Assembly (NCBI RefSeq): GCF_014202895.1
Contig: NZ_JACHHV010000008.1
Coordinates: 1 to 63,527, forward strand
Origin: Lactovum miscens
GTDB taxonomy: Bacteria > Bacillota > Bacilli > Lactobacillales > Streptococcaceae
Direction of reading: 5' to 3'
Length of the DNA: 63,527 nucleotides
Within the stretch, counting starts at the first letter, position 1. Each line of letters opens with the position of its first letter. Both the position numbers and the translations under genes were made by a program. The notes beneath the pieces are model-generated. The model was given only the letters and a program-made list of their open reading frames with translations. It did not search any database and had not been told where the DNA came from. Shown here piece after piece: positions 1-9,859 of the stretch.

Positions 1-999
1 GGTTTGGTTTCTCCCCTCACGATCAGTCACCAACAGCTCCAACAATTGGCGAAGCAAATAGGGCAAGAGATTGACCGCAATCAAAGCAATGCCTTAGCGA
101 ATGCGCCAACCTCAGGCACACGAAAAGTCAAGATTTTGTATCTGGAAGGGGATGCATTCTCTGTGGGAAAACAAGGCGGAGGGAACTTTTATCTTCACCG
201 GCTTCAAGTCTGTGAAGGACGTCAAAAAGTGGGAAAACAGCGTACGAAGCTTCTCCACTACCAAGAATTCATTGATTTGGACCGAGAGAAAGCTTTTGAA
301 GCGCTCGAAAATTATTTGGGTCAGACCTATGACTTACGTGAGACCGTAATTGTGAGCAACTCAGACGAAGGTTCAGGCTATCAGAAGAGCGACTTTGACA
401 GCTTGTGTGGCGAAGCGTTCTGCCACGAGCACTTTGTGGATCGTTATCACGTGAACAAGAAGATCAAGGAACGCCTGAAGTTCGTGCCGGAATTGGTGAA
501 GGACTTTCAAAAGGCGCTGTACGCTTACGCTTCTGAAAGCTTGGTTCCGCTTTATGAGACGATTGAGAGCTTGTGTGAAACACCAGAAGAACTTGAGAAC
601 CTGCACTTACTTCAAGCTTACATTAATCGCAATTGGCGCTCACTCAAGCCTTTCAAGCAACGTTCCCTTCTCAAAGATTTTGAGGCAGTCATTGGCACTT
701 GTGAGAGTCACCATCGTCTCTATACTTATCGGATGAAGAAACAAGGCCGACGTTGGAGTGAAGCGGGGGCTCAGGCGATGGTTAAATTGCTCAGCGCACG
801 CCGGAATCAAAACTTTAATGCCTACACAGATTATGACTTCCTTCCTGAAGTTGAGGTGCCTGTTTACGACTGGCACCACCTTTTTAGGACTTATCAGAAG
901 CCAACTTCAGAGTTCAAGAAGGTGATGAAATGGGATTACCACTCACTTTACCAAGCACATCTTGGGCCTCAGGAGCTCAGGAGGAGCTTTAAAATATAA
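1..999 (+). mobile_element. ISLre2-family transposase (UPF0236), 5'-truncated by the window edge
   Basis: The reading frame is open from base 1 and stops at 997-999, so the gene enters from outside the window and at least 332 C-terminal residues are present. The protein resembles ISLre2/UPF0236 transposases: an acidic EGDAF block near residue 48, a SNSDEGSGY block, the basic WRSLKP stretch and a C-terminal aromatic-rich region. Its codon use is somewhat richer in GC than the neighbouring genes, as is common for transferred IS genes. The TTG at base 4 is internal and not a real start. I could not identify the right-hand inverted repeat with confidence; the element should end between 1000 and about 1060. 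Confidence 0.85.
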
Positions 1000-1082
1000 A
1001 CAAAAATTCAGTTTTGAAGATTTACAGCCAATTATTTGACACTTACATAAGATTCTAAGATGATTCATTCATTCGGATAAAT

Positions 1083-1097
1083 TGTTATAATCAAGTA
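1083..1097 (+). promoter_or_regulatory. extended -10 promoter abutting ATG (predicted leaderless)
   Basis: TGTTATAAT (1083-1091) is followed by 6 nt and then ATG at 1097. Normal -10 to +1 spacing puts the transcript start on the ATG. No Shine-Dalgarno sequence is present. Confidence 0.6.
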
Positions 1098-1909
1098 TGG
1101 ATAAATACAAAAGAATTTTTGCGACTGATATGGATGGCACTTTTCTTCGTGATGATCGGACTTATGATTTGGAACGGTTAGAAAAGTTACTTGATAAGTT
1201 TGAAGAGAATCAGGCCTTGTTTGTCAGTTCTTCAGGGAGACAACTCTTGGCCCTCCACCAGGTCTTTTCACCAGTCAAAGATCGCATTGCTTACGTAGCT
1301 GAAAATGGTGGAGTGGTGGCAATTGGAGATGAGATAATTCATGCGGTTCGATTTGAAAAGGCTGAGATGGAGGAGTTGATGCGCCAACTACAAATTATGC
1401 CGTATAGTCCCATGGAATCATTTATAATTTCAGGTCTAAAAGGATCTTATGTTCCAATGACGGTTAACGAAAAATATTTTGAAGCTATTGGACTTTACTA
1501 TCCAAATTGTCAAAAGGTTGACTCAATGAGTAAGCTAAATGATATTATGCTCAAGATATCAACACGTTTTCCAGAAGAACATCTTGAAGAAAGCATAATC
1601 TGGCTGAATGATAAGCTTCCTTTTGCACGGGCGACCTCATCAGGTTTTAACTCAATTGACATTATTCCAGCAGGAATTAGTAAAGCAACAGGTCTTGAAG
1701 TACTAGCGAATCACTTTGACTTAACTCTAGAAGACGCCACTGTTTTTGGTGACCAGATGAATGATTTTGAAATGCTTAGCCATGCTGGTACAGGAGTTGC
1801 TGTTGGCAATGCGACGGATAGGATAAGAGAAATAGCGGATTATGTTATCGGAACAAACGATGAGTCGGCAGTTCTAGCTGAGATGGAAAAACTTATTGAG
1901 AGCGCATAA
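1097..1909 (+). CDS. Cof-type HAD-IIB phosphatase
   Basis: This is a 270-residue cytoplasmic haloacid dehalogenase-type hydrolase. Motif I is D-M-D-G-T at residues 11-15, where D11 would be the nucleophile. Motif IV is G-D-Q-M-N-D near residue 219, for Mg2+ binding. The large cap between them is typical of the IIB (Cof) subclass. These enzymes dephosphorylate small phosphorylated metabolites such as sugar phosphates or pyridoxal phosphate; the substrate cannot be told from sequence. The gene stands alone, with a predicted leaderless promoter upstream and a strong hairpin terminator directly after the stop. A second paralogue lies at 4490. Confidence 0.85.
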   Translation: MDKYKRIFATDMDGTFLRDDRTYDLERLEKLLDKFEENQALFVSSSGRQLLALHQVFSPVKDRIAYVAENGGVVAIGDEIIHAVRFEKAEMEELMRQLQIMPYSPMESFIISGLKGSYVPMTVNEKYFEAIGLYYPNCQKVDSMSKLNDIMLKISTRFPEEHLEESIIWLNDKLPFARATSSGFNSIDIIPAGISKATGLEVLANHFDLTLEDATVFGDQMNDFEMLSHAGTGVAVGNATDRIREIADYVIGTNDESAVLAEMEKLIESA

Positions 1910-1935
1910 ACTTCCAAAAATGGAAGTTTTTATTT
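1909..1935 (+). terminator. Rho-independent terminator after HAD gene
   Basis: AACTTCCA (1909-1916) and TGGAAGTT (1921-1928) form a perfect 8-bp stem with an AAAA loop, followed by a T-rich tail. Confidence 0.85.
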
Positions 1936-1947
1936 ATTTCAGAAAAA

Positions 1948-1986
1948 TGAAAGCGCTTGAAATAATATCTGTTTTTTTGGTAAAAT
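1948..1986 (+). promoter_or_regulatory. cre site overlapping the GH1 promoter
   Basis: TGAAAGCGCTTGAA (1948-1961) is close to the CcpA cre consensus. It overlaps the -35 TTGAAA (1957-1962), which is 18 bp from -10 TAAAAT (1981-1986, preceded by TGG). A CcpA dimer here would block RNA polymerase, so glucose repression of the beta-glucosidase is expected. Confidence 0.7.
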
Positions 1987-2026
1987 TAAGTATCCTTTAG
2001 CTAACTAAAAGATAACTAAAAATTAA

Positions 2027-3469
<1,443 letters not shown>

Positions 3470-3486
3470 ACTTGAAAAGGAAGTTT

Positions 3487-3518
3487 AGGAAGGTATTCGG
3501 AAAAGTACTTTCCTTTTT
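3487..3518 (+). terminator. terminator after the GH1 gene
   Basis: GGAAGGTA (3488-3495) pairs with TACTTTCC (3506-3513) with one G-U pair, followed by TTTTT. Confidence 0.75.
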
Positions 3519-3732
3519 GATTGGTAATTTTTTCAATATAAAATATTAAATTTTTAGGTTAGGGTTACCAGAGCAAGTTTTTTTATGTGCTATTGAGAAC
3601 TTATCTTACCTTGATGAGCAATTATCTCGCGATAGTTCAATGTGAAAGAATATCTTTAAAGGATTCGCGAGAATAAATCTAAAGAATTCAATTTTCTAAA
3701 ACGAGTTAATTGAAATTATTGCAAATAGATTC

Positions 3733-3748
3733 TGCTATAATAAAATTA
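3733..3748 (+). promoter_or_regulatory. extended -10 promoter abutting ATG (predicted leaderless)
   Basis: TGCTATAAT (3733-3741), then 6 nt, then ATG at 3748. There is no Shine-Dalgarno sequence. Confidence 0.65.
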
Positions 3749-4257
3749 TGACGAAATCGACCTATATTGTTATGGATTTTGAAACTACAGGTTTTTCACC
3801 AAGTAACAATGAAATTATCCAGCTTGGAGCTGTTAAATTTGACGGAAAAAATGAAATTGCCCGTTTTAATCAATTAATAAAACCACAACGTTCGAGTTTA
3901 AGCCCTCAAATTACTAGATTAACGGGAATTGATGCAGGACATTTGGAAAGTCAACCCCTTCTTGATGAGGTGTTCGATGATTTTTTGAATTTTATTTCTG
4001 GTGAATTGATTGTTGGCCATAATATTGGTTTTGACATGAGTTTTCTTGACTACGAACTGGATCAACATCGTCGCCGCGAATTTTTTGAAACTTATGATAC
4101 TGTAACAGGCGCAAAAAAAAAGATGCCTTTTTTGCAGAATTATAAGCTTTCAACTATCAAGTATTTCTTTGATATGAGGTTAAAATCACATGATGCATTA
4201 AATGACTGCTTGATTACAGCTAGACTCTATCAGTGGCTTGAATTGGAAGGTAATTAA
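3748..4257 (+). CDS. DnaQ-like 3'-5' exonuclease
   Basis: The 169-residue protein is one DEDDh exonuclease domain. Exo I is MDFETTGF (D10 and E12), Exo II is GHNIGFDMSF around residue 91, and Exo III is HDALNDC near residue 150, giving the H and final D. It is related to the epsilon/PolC exonuclease domain but has no polymerase part. It probably trims DNA or RNA 3' ends or proofreads in trans; the substrate is not known. It is flanked by two roughly 230-bp non-coding stretches and looks monocistronic. Confidence 0.85.
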   Translation: MTKSTYIVMDFETTGFSPSNNEIIQLGAVKFDGKNEIARFNQLIKPQRSSLSPQITRLTGIDAGHLESQPLLDEVFDDFLNFISGELIVGHNIGFDMSFLDYELDQHRRREFFETYDTVTGAKKKMPFLQNYKLSTIKYFFDMRLKSHDALNDCLITARLYQWLELEGN

Positions 4258-4275
4258 TGAAAATTAAAATTTGAG

Positions 4276-4410
4276 CTAAGTTTGTTCTTTAAGTATGCTT
4301 GTATCCGAGTGCTGTTTGAATTTAGTTAATCCTTCTCCAAAATCATTGGCCTTCCTTGCACAACATGCTTCGTAAAGCCAAAAATTGATTTGTTTTGAAA
4401 GCTCAGACAT
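4276..4410 (-). CDS. possible small ORF, 44 aa, unknown
   Basis: An ATG ORF on the minus strand (start 4410, stop 4276-4278) encodes MSELSKQINFWLYEACC at its N-terminus and a mixed-composition tail. The composition is more protein-like than random AT-rich intergenic DNA. No clear Shine-Dalgarno sequence is visible. It could be a real small gene, a decayed fragment or chance. It fills most of the 232-bp gap between the exonuclease and the second HAD gene. Confidence 0.25.
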   Translation of the reverse strand: MSELSKQINFWLYEACCARKANDFGEGLTKFKQHSDTSILKEQT

Positions 4411-4489
4411 AAATTTAAAGTTCTTCTACCCAAGCTTAGTGATTGGACATTTGAATAAGTATTAATTAGTTAAAAATAGAGGAAGAGTA

Positions 4490-5341
4490 ATGATTAATTT
4501 GATAGTCACAGATGTAGATGGAACACTAGCTTCTCATGAAGGTATTCCAGAGAGAAACCTAGAGGCAATTCGTTATGCACGTGCTAAAGGTGTTATGTTT
4601 GGGATTGCCACTGGGCGTGATTATGGTACATTATTAGAACGAACTGAACCTGCAAATTTAACAATGGACTGTGCAATTTTAGGGAATGGGGCACAATTTG
4701 TGAATGCCCGGGGTGAAGTCTTGAGTAGTGCTTATTTGGATAAAGAGTCTTTTATTCCGGTCACAGACATTCTTGAAAGTTTTGATCTTCCATATATGGT
4801 TTTTACAACAGACGGTTTTTACTCGGTTGACCCAGATGAAACCAAAAATCAGTTTGTGACACGTTCTGTACTTAAATTTGGGGCTAAACCAGAAGATTTT
4901 GAACAAGGTGGTAGCCTTTCGAAAATGGCCTGTGCAAACCTTAAGCCACTGGGCGATAAGCTAGAATTCTTAAAAAGAGATTTAGAAATCCTAAAAGTAG
5001 AATCATTTTCTAGGGAATTAGGACCAATTGAGCTAGGCAAAGAAAAATTGGCGAATTTAGAAGGGATTAGCTATCTTTCATCTTTTATGGATAATATTGA
5101 AATCACAGATCTTCATGCCCAGAAAGGCTTTATTCTTGAAGAGGCCATTGAAAGATTTGGTTTCAAAAAGGAAGAGGTCATGGTTCTGGGAGATGGCCTC
5201 AATGATAGTAGCCTATTTGATCTCTTTGAATATTCATTTGCACCAGCTAATGCCGAAGAAGAGATAAAAGCTAAAGCCTATAAAGTTGTTTCATCATGTG
5301 AAGAGGGAGCTGTGGCAGATGCAATCTATGAAATGATTTAA
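4490..5341 (+). CDS. Cof-type HAD-IIB phosphatase (second copy)
   Basis: This is a 283-residue HAD hydrolase. Motif I is D-V-D-G-T at residues 8-12, motif II is the A-T-G-R segment near residue 41, and motif IV is L-G-D-G-L-N-D-S. It is a distant paralogue of the gene at 1097. It has an ordinary leader with a GAGGAAGAG Shine-Dalgarno before ATG 4490, unlike its leaderless paralogue. The substrate is unknown. A terminator separates it from plsX. Confidence 0.85.
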   Translation: MINLIVTDVDGTLASHEGIPERNLEAIRYARAKGVMFGIATGRDYGTLLERTEPANLTMDCAILGNGAQFVNARGEVLSSAYLDKESFIPVTDILESFDLPYMVFTTDGFYSVDPDETKNQFVTRSVLKFGAKPEDFEQGGSLSKMACANLKPLGDKLEFLKRDLEILKVESFSRELGPIELGKEKLANLEGISYLSSFMDNIEITDLHAQKGFILEEAIERFGFKKEEVMVLGDGLNDSSLFDLFEYSFAPANAEEEIKAKAYKVVSSCEEGAVADAIYEMI

Positions 5342-5358
5342 TAAATAAAATGGCTAAC

Positions 5359-5381
5359 AAATGTCTTTGAGACATTTTTTT
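5359..5381 (+). terminator. terminator between HAD and plsX
   Basis: AAATGTCT (5359-5366) and AGACATTT (5370-5377) form a perfect 8-bp stem with a TTG loop and a T-tail. A TATAAT at 5384-5389 directly after it may be the -10 box for plsX. Confidence 0.8.
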
Positions 5382-5426
5382 AATATAATAGAAGTACTTA
5401 ATAAGTGTAGAAATAGGGATATAACA

Positions 5427-6432
5427 ATGAAAATAGCAATTGATGCCATGGGTGGCGATTTCGCGCCTGAGTCAGTGATTAAAGGTCTTAATCAAGCAAA
5501 AAAAGAACTTCAAGATACAGAATTTCTTATATTTGGTGATGAGACAAAGATTCGTGAACTTCTTGAAGATGAAAAAAACGTGACAATACTGCCAACAACC
5601 GAAATTGTTGATTTTCATGATGATCCTTTGCGCGTTGTAAAGACGAAAAAAGACTCCTCAATGGTTCGTGCCATTCATGCTGTTAATTCTGGGGAAGCAG
5701 ATGCGATTGTGTCAGCAGGTTCAACAGGTGCTCTGCTCACAGCTGGTCTACTTCAAATTGGTCGTATTAAGAAAGTAGAACGTCCAGGTCTCTTGACAAC
5801 TTTGCCGAGTACAGATGGAACAGGTTTTGATATGCTAGATTTAGGTGCAAACGCTGATAACAAGGCAGAGCATTTACGTGACTATGCTATCTTGGGAAGT
5901 TACTATGCGCAGCATGTTCGTGGCATCAAAAATCCCCGGGTGGCTCTCTTATCAAATGGTTCTGAAGAATCAAAAGGTTCTCAGATGATTAAAGAAGCAC
6001 ATGGAATGCTTAAAGAATTGGATCGACAGGGTCTAATAAATTTTGTCGGAAATACTGAGGCTCGTGACATTCTTGATGGAGTAGCAGATGTGATTGTTGC
6101 TGATGGCTTTACAGGTAATGCTGTTCTTAAAGCAATTGAAGGAACTCTATCAACTGTTTTCAAACTTCTAAAATCAACTATAAAAAATGGAAATTTAAAA
6201 ACTAAAATTGGTGGTATTTTAATTAAAAATGATCTTTCATCGCTTAAGTCAATGGGCTCAAGTGCGGGGGGGGGCGGTTCTCTTTGGTCTTAAGGCTCCT
6301 TTGGTTAAGGCGCATGGTAACTCTACGCCTGAAGCGATATCAAGCGCAATTGTTCAAGCTCATAAAATGGTAGAGAGTGAAGTAGTGGGTAAACTTATAG
6401 CTTATTATGAGAACAACGGAGCAGACTTGTAA
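5427..6432 (+). pseudogene. plsX: phosphate acyltransferase PlsX, frameshifted
   Basis: PlsX converts acyl-ACP to acyl-phosphate, the first step of phosphatidic acid synthesis in Gram-positives. The start is [14 protein letters not shown], the family hallmark, at 5427. The frame holds up to a run of nine G (6266-6274), then gives GGGGSLWS-stop at 6293. The correct continuation ([18 protein letters not shown], ending at 6432) is in another frame and is restored if the run has eight G. The rejoined protein would be about 334 residues, normal for PlsX. Because PlsX is usually needed for growth, a homopolymer sequencing error or slipped-strand variation is likelier than true loss. No acpP follows. 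Confidence 0.9.
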
Positions 6433-6453
6433 TAAAAACGGAACCAAAAATAA

Positions 6454-6478
6454 ACGAGTTGTTAAGACCCGTTTTTCT
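6454..6478 (+). terminator. probable terminator after plsX
   Basis: AAACGAGT and ACCCGTTT form an 8-bp stem with one mismatch and a 7-nt loop, followed by a T-rich stretch. Confidence 0.55.
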
Positions 6479-6501
6479 TTATCTATAATGAAATTGACAT
6501 T

Positions 6502-6515
6502 TGAAAGCGCTCGCG
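6502..6515 (+). promoter_or_regulatory. cre-like site upstream of the aldehyde dehydrogenase
   Basis: TGAAAGCGCTCGCG matches the cre core (GAAAGCG) and deviates in the last half-site. It lies about 70 bp before a TAAAAT -10 (6571-6576). Confidence 0.4.
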
Positions 6516-6598
6516 TTAGAATTGTTGAACAGGCTCACATGTGTTTTTTCTTGTCTGCTTGCGTAAATGGTAAAATTTTAATTTTTAAGGAGAAGAAA

Positions 6599-7987
6599 AT
6601 GACCTACGCAACTACAAACCCCTATACAGGTGAATTGGTAAAATCTTTCCCGGATGCAACAGATGCCGAGGTAAGTGTTATTTTAGATAAAGCTCAAGCT
6701 GCTTTTGAAGTTTGGAGTAAAACTGCAGTTTCAGAGCGGGTGAAAGTACTTCAGAAAGCTGCAGATTTGCTAAGAGCTCGTCATACAGAATTTGCAAAGC
6801 TCTTGACATTAGAGATGGGCAAATTGATTGGAGAGGCTGAAGGAGAAGTTGAATTGTCTGCGCAAATTCTGGAGTACTATGTAGAGAATGCGCAAGAGCT
6901 ATTGAAACCACAAAAGCTGGTCAGTAAACATCCGTCATATATTGATAACTGGGTAGAATCTGTCCCTCTCGGTATTATTCTGACAATTGAACCATGGAAT
7001 TTCCCATACTATCAAATCGTTCGGGTAGGAGCACCACAATTGGCGGCAGGAAATGTTATCTTATTAAAACATGCATCAAATGTGCCACAATGTGCGGCTG
7101 CTTTTGAAGAATTGTTCAGAGAAGCTGGCTTAGTTGAGGGTGGTTTTACAAACCTCTATGCAACACGTGATCAGTTGGATCAGATTATTAAAGATGTTCG
7201 TGTTCAAGGAATAGCCTTGACTGGTTCTGAGGGAGCAGGTGCAATTGTTGCCGCCCAAGCCGCTCGGGCCCTGAAAAAATCAACTATGGAGCTTGGAGGC
7301 GCGGACGCTTTTATTGTCCTCTCAGATGCAGATATTGATAAGACGGTTAATTGGGCAGTAACTGGACGTCATTGGAATGGTGGTCAGGTGTGCTGCTCAT
7401 CGAAAAGAATCATCGTACTAGAAGATGTCTATGATGAATTTTTAAAGAAGTATAAGCAAGGTGTTGCCCAATTAAAAGCAGGTGATCCTTTAGATCCAAC
7501 AACGACACTAGCACCGTTATCATCAACTGCCGCACGTGAAGAGCTTCAGCAACATTTGGATTTGGCCATTCAAAATGGAGCACAAGTTGAGATTATTGGT
7601 GCTGAAGTGCCGAGCCAAGGTTCTTTCTTCCAACCAATTCTTTTGAACATGACAGAGGACAATCCGGCCTATAGCTTAGAATTCTTTGGGCCAGTTTCAC
7701 AAGTGATCCGAGTTAAGGATGAGGAAGAGGCCATACGCGTTGCTAATAACTCACCTTTTGGACTTGGTGGTTCAGTCTTCACTCAAGATATACAGCATGG
7801 TGTTGAAGTCGGACAAAAAATCTCGACAGGTATGGTTTATATAAATCATCCAACAGGAGTTGCAGCTGATTTACCTTTTGGAGGCATTCGTCGATCTGGT
7901 TATGGACGTGAACTGGTTGATTTGGGTATCAAAGAGTTTGTTAACCACAAACTGATTGCAGTAACAGATATTGATGGCGTGTTTTAA
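6599..7987 (+). CDS. gabD: NAD(P)+-dependent succinate-semialdehyde-type dehydrogenase
   Basis: The 462-residue protein belongs to the aldehyde dehydrogenase superfamily, Sad/GabD-like branch. It has the cofactor-site TIEPWNFPYYQ, the glycine motif LTGSEGAG, the general-base MELGGADAF, and the nucleophilic cysteine C265 in GGQVCCSSKR. It should oxidise succinate semialdehyde or a related short aldehyde in the cytosol. The frame is open further upstream, but the start at 6599 is chosen because AAGGAGAAG precedes it and the homology begins there. A cre-like site upstream suggests carbon control. The physiological aldehyde is inferred only from family resemblance. Confidence 0.8.
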   Translation: MTYATTNPYTGELVKSFPDATDAEVSVILDKAQAAFEVWSKTAVSERVKVLQKAADLLRARHTEFAKLLTLEMGKLIGEAEGEVELSAQILEYYVENAQELLKPQKLVSKHPSYIDNWVESVPLGIILTIEPWNFPYYQIVRVGAPQLAAGNVILLKHASNVPQCAAAFEELFREAGLVEGGFTNLYATRDQLDQIIKDVRVQGIALTGSEGAGAIVAAQAARALKKSTMELGGADAFIVLSDADIDKTVNWAVTGRHWNGGQVCCSSKRIIVLEDVYDEFLKKYKQGVAQLKAGDPLDPTTTLAPLSSTAAREELQQHLDLAIQNGAQVEIIGAEVPSQGSFFQPILLNMTEDNPAYSLEFFGPVSQVIRVKDEEEAIRVANNSPFGLGGSVFTQDIQHGVEVGQKISTGMVYINHPTGVAADLPFGGIRRSGYGRELVDLGIKEFVNHKLIAVTDIDGVF

Positions 7988-8010
7988 AATTAATGAATTT
8001 TTAAAAATGA

Positions 8011-8039
8011 AAAAAACTTCCAAGCCTGGAAGTTTTTTT
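8011..8039. terminator. bidirectional terminator
   Basis: A-run plus CTTCCA (to 8022), AGCC loop, TGGAAG plus T-run (8027-8039). It serves the convergent dehydrogenase (+) and the zwf operon (-). Confidence 0.9.
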
Positions 8040-8055
8040 CATTATCTTTTCATTT

Positions 8056-8247
8056 TTATTCGTTTTCTGATGGATTGACATAGGACTCAGCATACGTTTC
8101 AATATCGGCCATAAGCTGACTTTTCATTTTCTGAAATTCAGTCTCGGTAAATTGAGATTTGTTTGCTTTTAAATTCCAAAAAGGAATCGCCAATTCTTGA
8201 CGCATGCGCATCTCAAAATCTTTGTGGTCAATCATATTTTCGATCAT
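8056..8247 (-). CDS. small conserved-looking protein downstream of zwf, unknown function
   Basis: This is a 63-residue, charged, soluble protein rich in Met, Glu and Lys, probably alpha-helical, with no signal peptide or membrane segment. Its ATG overlaps the zwf stop in a TAATG arrangement. The AAGAGGTAAG of the zwf 3' end can serve as its Shine-Dalgarno, so translation is probably coupled to zwf. It is the last gene before the shared terminator. I do not recognise the family. The tight coupling suggests a role linked to glucose-6-phosphate dehydrogenase, but that is inference. Confidence 0.7.
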   Translation of the reverse strand: MIENMIDHKDFEMRMRQELAIPFWNLKANKSQFTETEFQKMKSQLMADIETYAESYVNPSENE

Positions 8248-9731
8248 TATAACTTACCTCTTTTACGATACCATTCATCTGGTTTCCAGTTCCAACTGCG
8301 TCCATCTTTTTCTAGTAACTTGAAAGAGGCTATTGGTCCCATAGACCCAGCAGGGTATTCTGGTAGTTCAGAGCTATCACTGTCCCAAGCCTCACGAACA
8401 ACATCAATCAGTTCCCAAGCTCGTTTAGCTTCTTCCCAATGTGAAAAGTTCATACTATTACCATTCAGGGCATCAAGGAACAGAGTTTCATAGGCTTCTG
8501 GAGAATTTCCAAAGTACTCAGCGTCATGTCGGAAAGCAAGTCGTAGAGGATCAATTTCAAAGCCTGATCCAGCCTGTTTTCCATTGACGGTCAGACTAAA
8601 ACCTTCTGTTGGTTGAATATAAATAGTCAATACATTTTGTTGAACATTTTCAAAAAGTGGGTTACTTTCATTTTTAAAGACCACATTTATACGCGTTCCT
8701 TTTTCTGTCAAACGCTTACCTGAACGAACATAGAATGGCACACCAGCCCAACGTTCGTTGTCAATCAAAAATTTGCCAGCTACAAAGGTTTCAGTACGAG
8801 AGTCTTCTGCAACCTTTGGCTCAGAGCGATAGCCTATGAAGTCTTGACCGTCAAATTTAGCAGATACATACTGGCCTCGAATGAAGCTCTCCTTAGCTTC
8901 TTCATGACTGTATTTACGAATTGCTTGGAGAGCTTTAACCTTCTCTGCTAAAATAGAGTCTCCATCAAATTTGACTGGTTTTTCCATTGCAAGAAGGGAT
9001 AAAACCTGCAAGACATGATTTTGAATCATATCTTTCAGGGCGCCAGAACCATCATAGTATCCACCGCGGTCTTCAACACCAATAGCCTCGGCAAAAGTGA
9101 TTTGGATGTTATCAATATATTGATTGCTCCAGAGAGCTTCAAAAATTGGATTTGCGAAGCGTACAGCTGAAACAGATTGAATCATTTCCTTACCCAAGTA
9201 ATGATCAATACGAAAAATTTGTGATTCATCAAAGACTTGACGTAGTGAATCATTAAGCTCTGTAGCAGTACTTAAGCTTTCGCCAAAAGGTTTCTCAATG
9301 ACGATACGCTCAAATCCTTTTCCAGTCAAAACTTTCTCAGACTTTAAGTGTTGAGCAATGTTGCCAAAGAATCGAGGCGCCATGGCTAAGAAAAAAATTT
9401 GATTTCCTCTTGTTTGATATTGACTAGCTAATTTTTCACCGAGCACTTTTAAAGTGGCATAATGTCCACTATCAGATACATCATGACTTTGATAATAGAA
9501 ATGATTAGTAAAGAGCTCAGCTTGACGTTTATCATTTGATAAACTTGAAATTGATGCGAGCACGATTTCGCGGTAGTAATCATCTGTCCAAGGGCGGCGG
9601 GCTGTTCCAATCACTGCAAAATTCTCAGCTAATTCACCGCGTTTAAACAAGCGGAAGAGTGAAGGGTACAATTTGCGGCTGGCTAAATCACCAGTGGCTC
9701 CAAAAATCGTAAATAAGACTTGTTTTTCCAT
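8247..9731 (-). CDS. zwf: glucose-6-phosphate 1-dehydrogenase
   Basis: The 494-residue protein oxidises glucose 6-phosphate to 6-phosphogluconolactone with NADP+, opening the oxidative pentose phosphate pathway. The Rossmann fingerprint is FGATGDLASRKLYPSL near the N-terminus and the active-site segment is RIDHYLGKE. The frame is open upstream to 9761, but the start is placed at 9731 (MEKQVLFTIFGATG). A TGTTATAAT box ends 6 nt before that ATG, so any upstream start would lie outside the transcript. The length fits the family. It is coupled to the small gene downstream. Confidence 0.92.
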   Translation of the reverse strand: MEKQVLFTIFGATGDLASRKLYPSLFRLFKRGELAENFAVIGTARRPWTDDYYREIVLASISSLSNDKRQAELFTNHFYYQSHDVSDSGHYATLKVLGEKLASQYQTRGNQIFFLAMAPRFFGNIAQHLKSEKVLTGKGFERIVIEKPFGESLSTATELNDSLRQVFDESQIFRIDHYLGKEMIQSVSAVRFANPIFEALWSNQYIDNIQITFAEAIGVEDRGGYYDGSGALKDMIQNHVLQVLSLLAMEKPVKFDGDSILAEKVKALQAIRKYSHEEAKESFIRGQYVSAKFDGQDFIGYRSEPKVAEDSRTETFVAGKFLIDNERWAGVPFYVRSGKRLTEKGTRINVVFKNESNPLFENVQQNVLTIYIQPTEGFSLTVNGKQAGSGFEIDPLRLAFRHDAEYFGNSPEAYETLFLDALNGNSMNFSHWEEAKRAWELIDVVREAWDSDSSELPEYPAGSMGPIASFKLLEKDGRSWNWKPDEWYRKRGKL

Positions 9732-9746
9732 AGCTAAATTATAACA
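9731..9746 (-). promoter_or_regulatory. extended -10 promoter abutting the zwf ATG (predicted leaderless)
   Basis: Read on the minus strand: TGTTATAAT (9746-9738), 6 nt, ATG at 9731. There is no Shine-Dalgarno sequence. Confidence 0.65.
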
Positions 9747-9859
9747 GAATTTATTATGCACATAACAAATTTTTCTTGATATTTTTGTACTATTGTTACA
9801 TAGAAGTCGATTTATCTGTTATTCGTTTGTTTGTCTTAAACACAAAAATTCTGAGTGCT

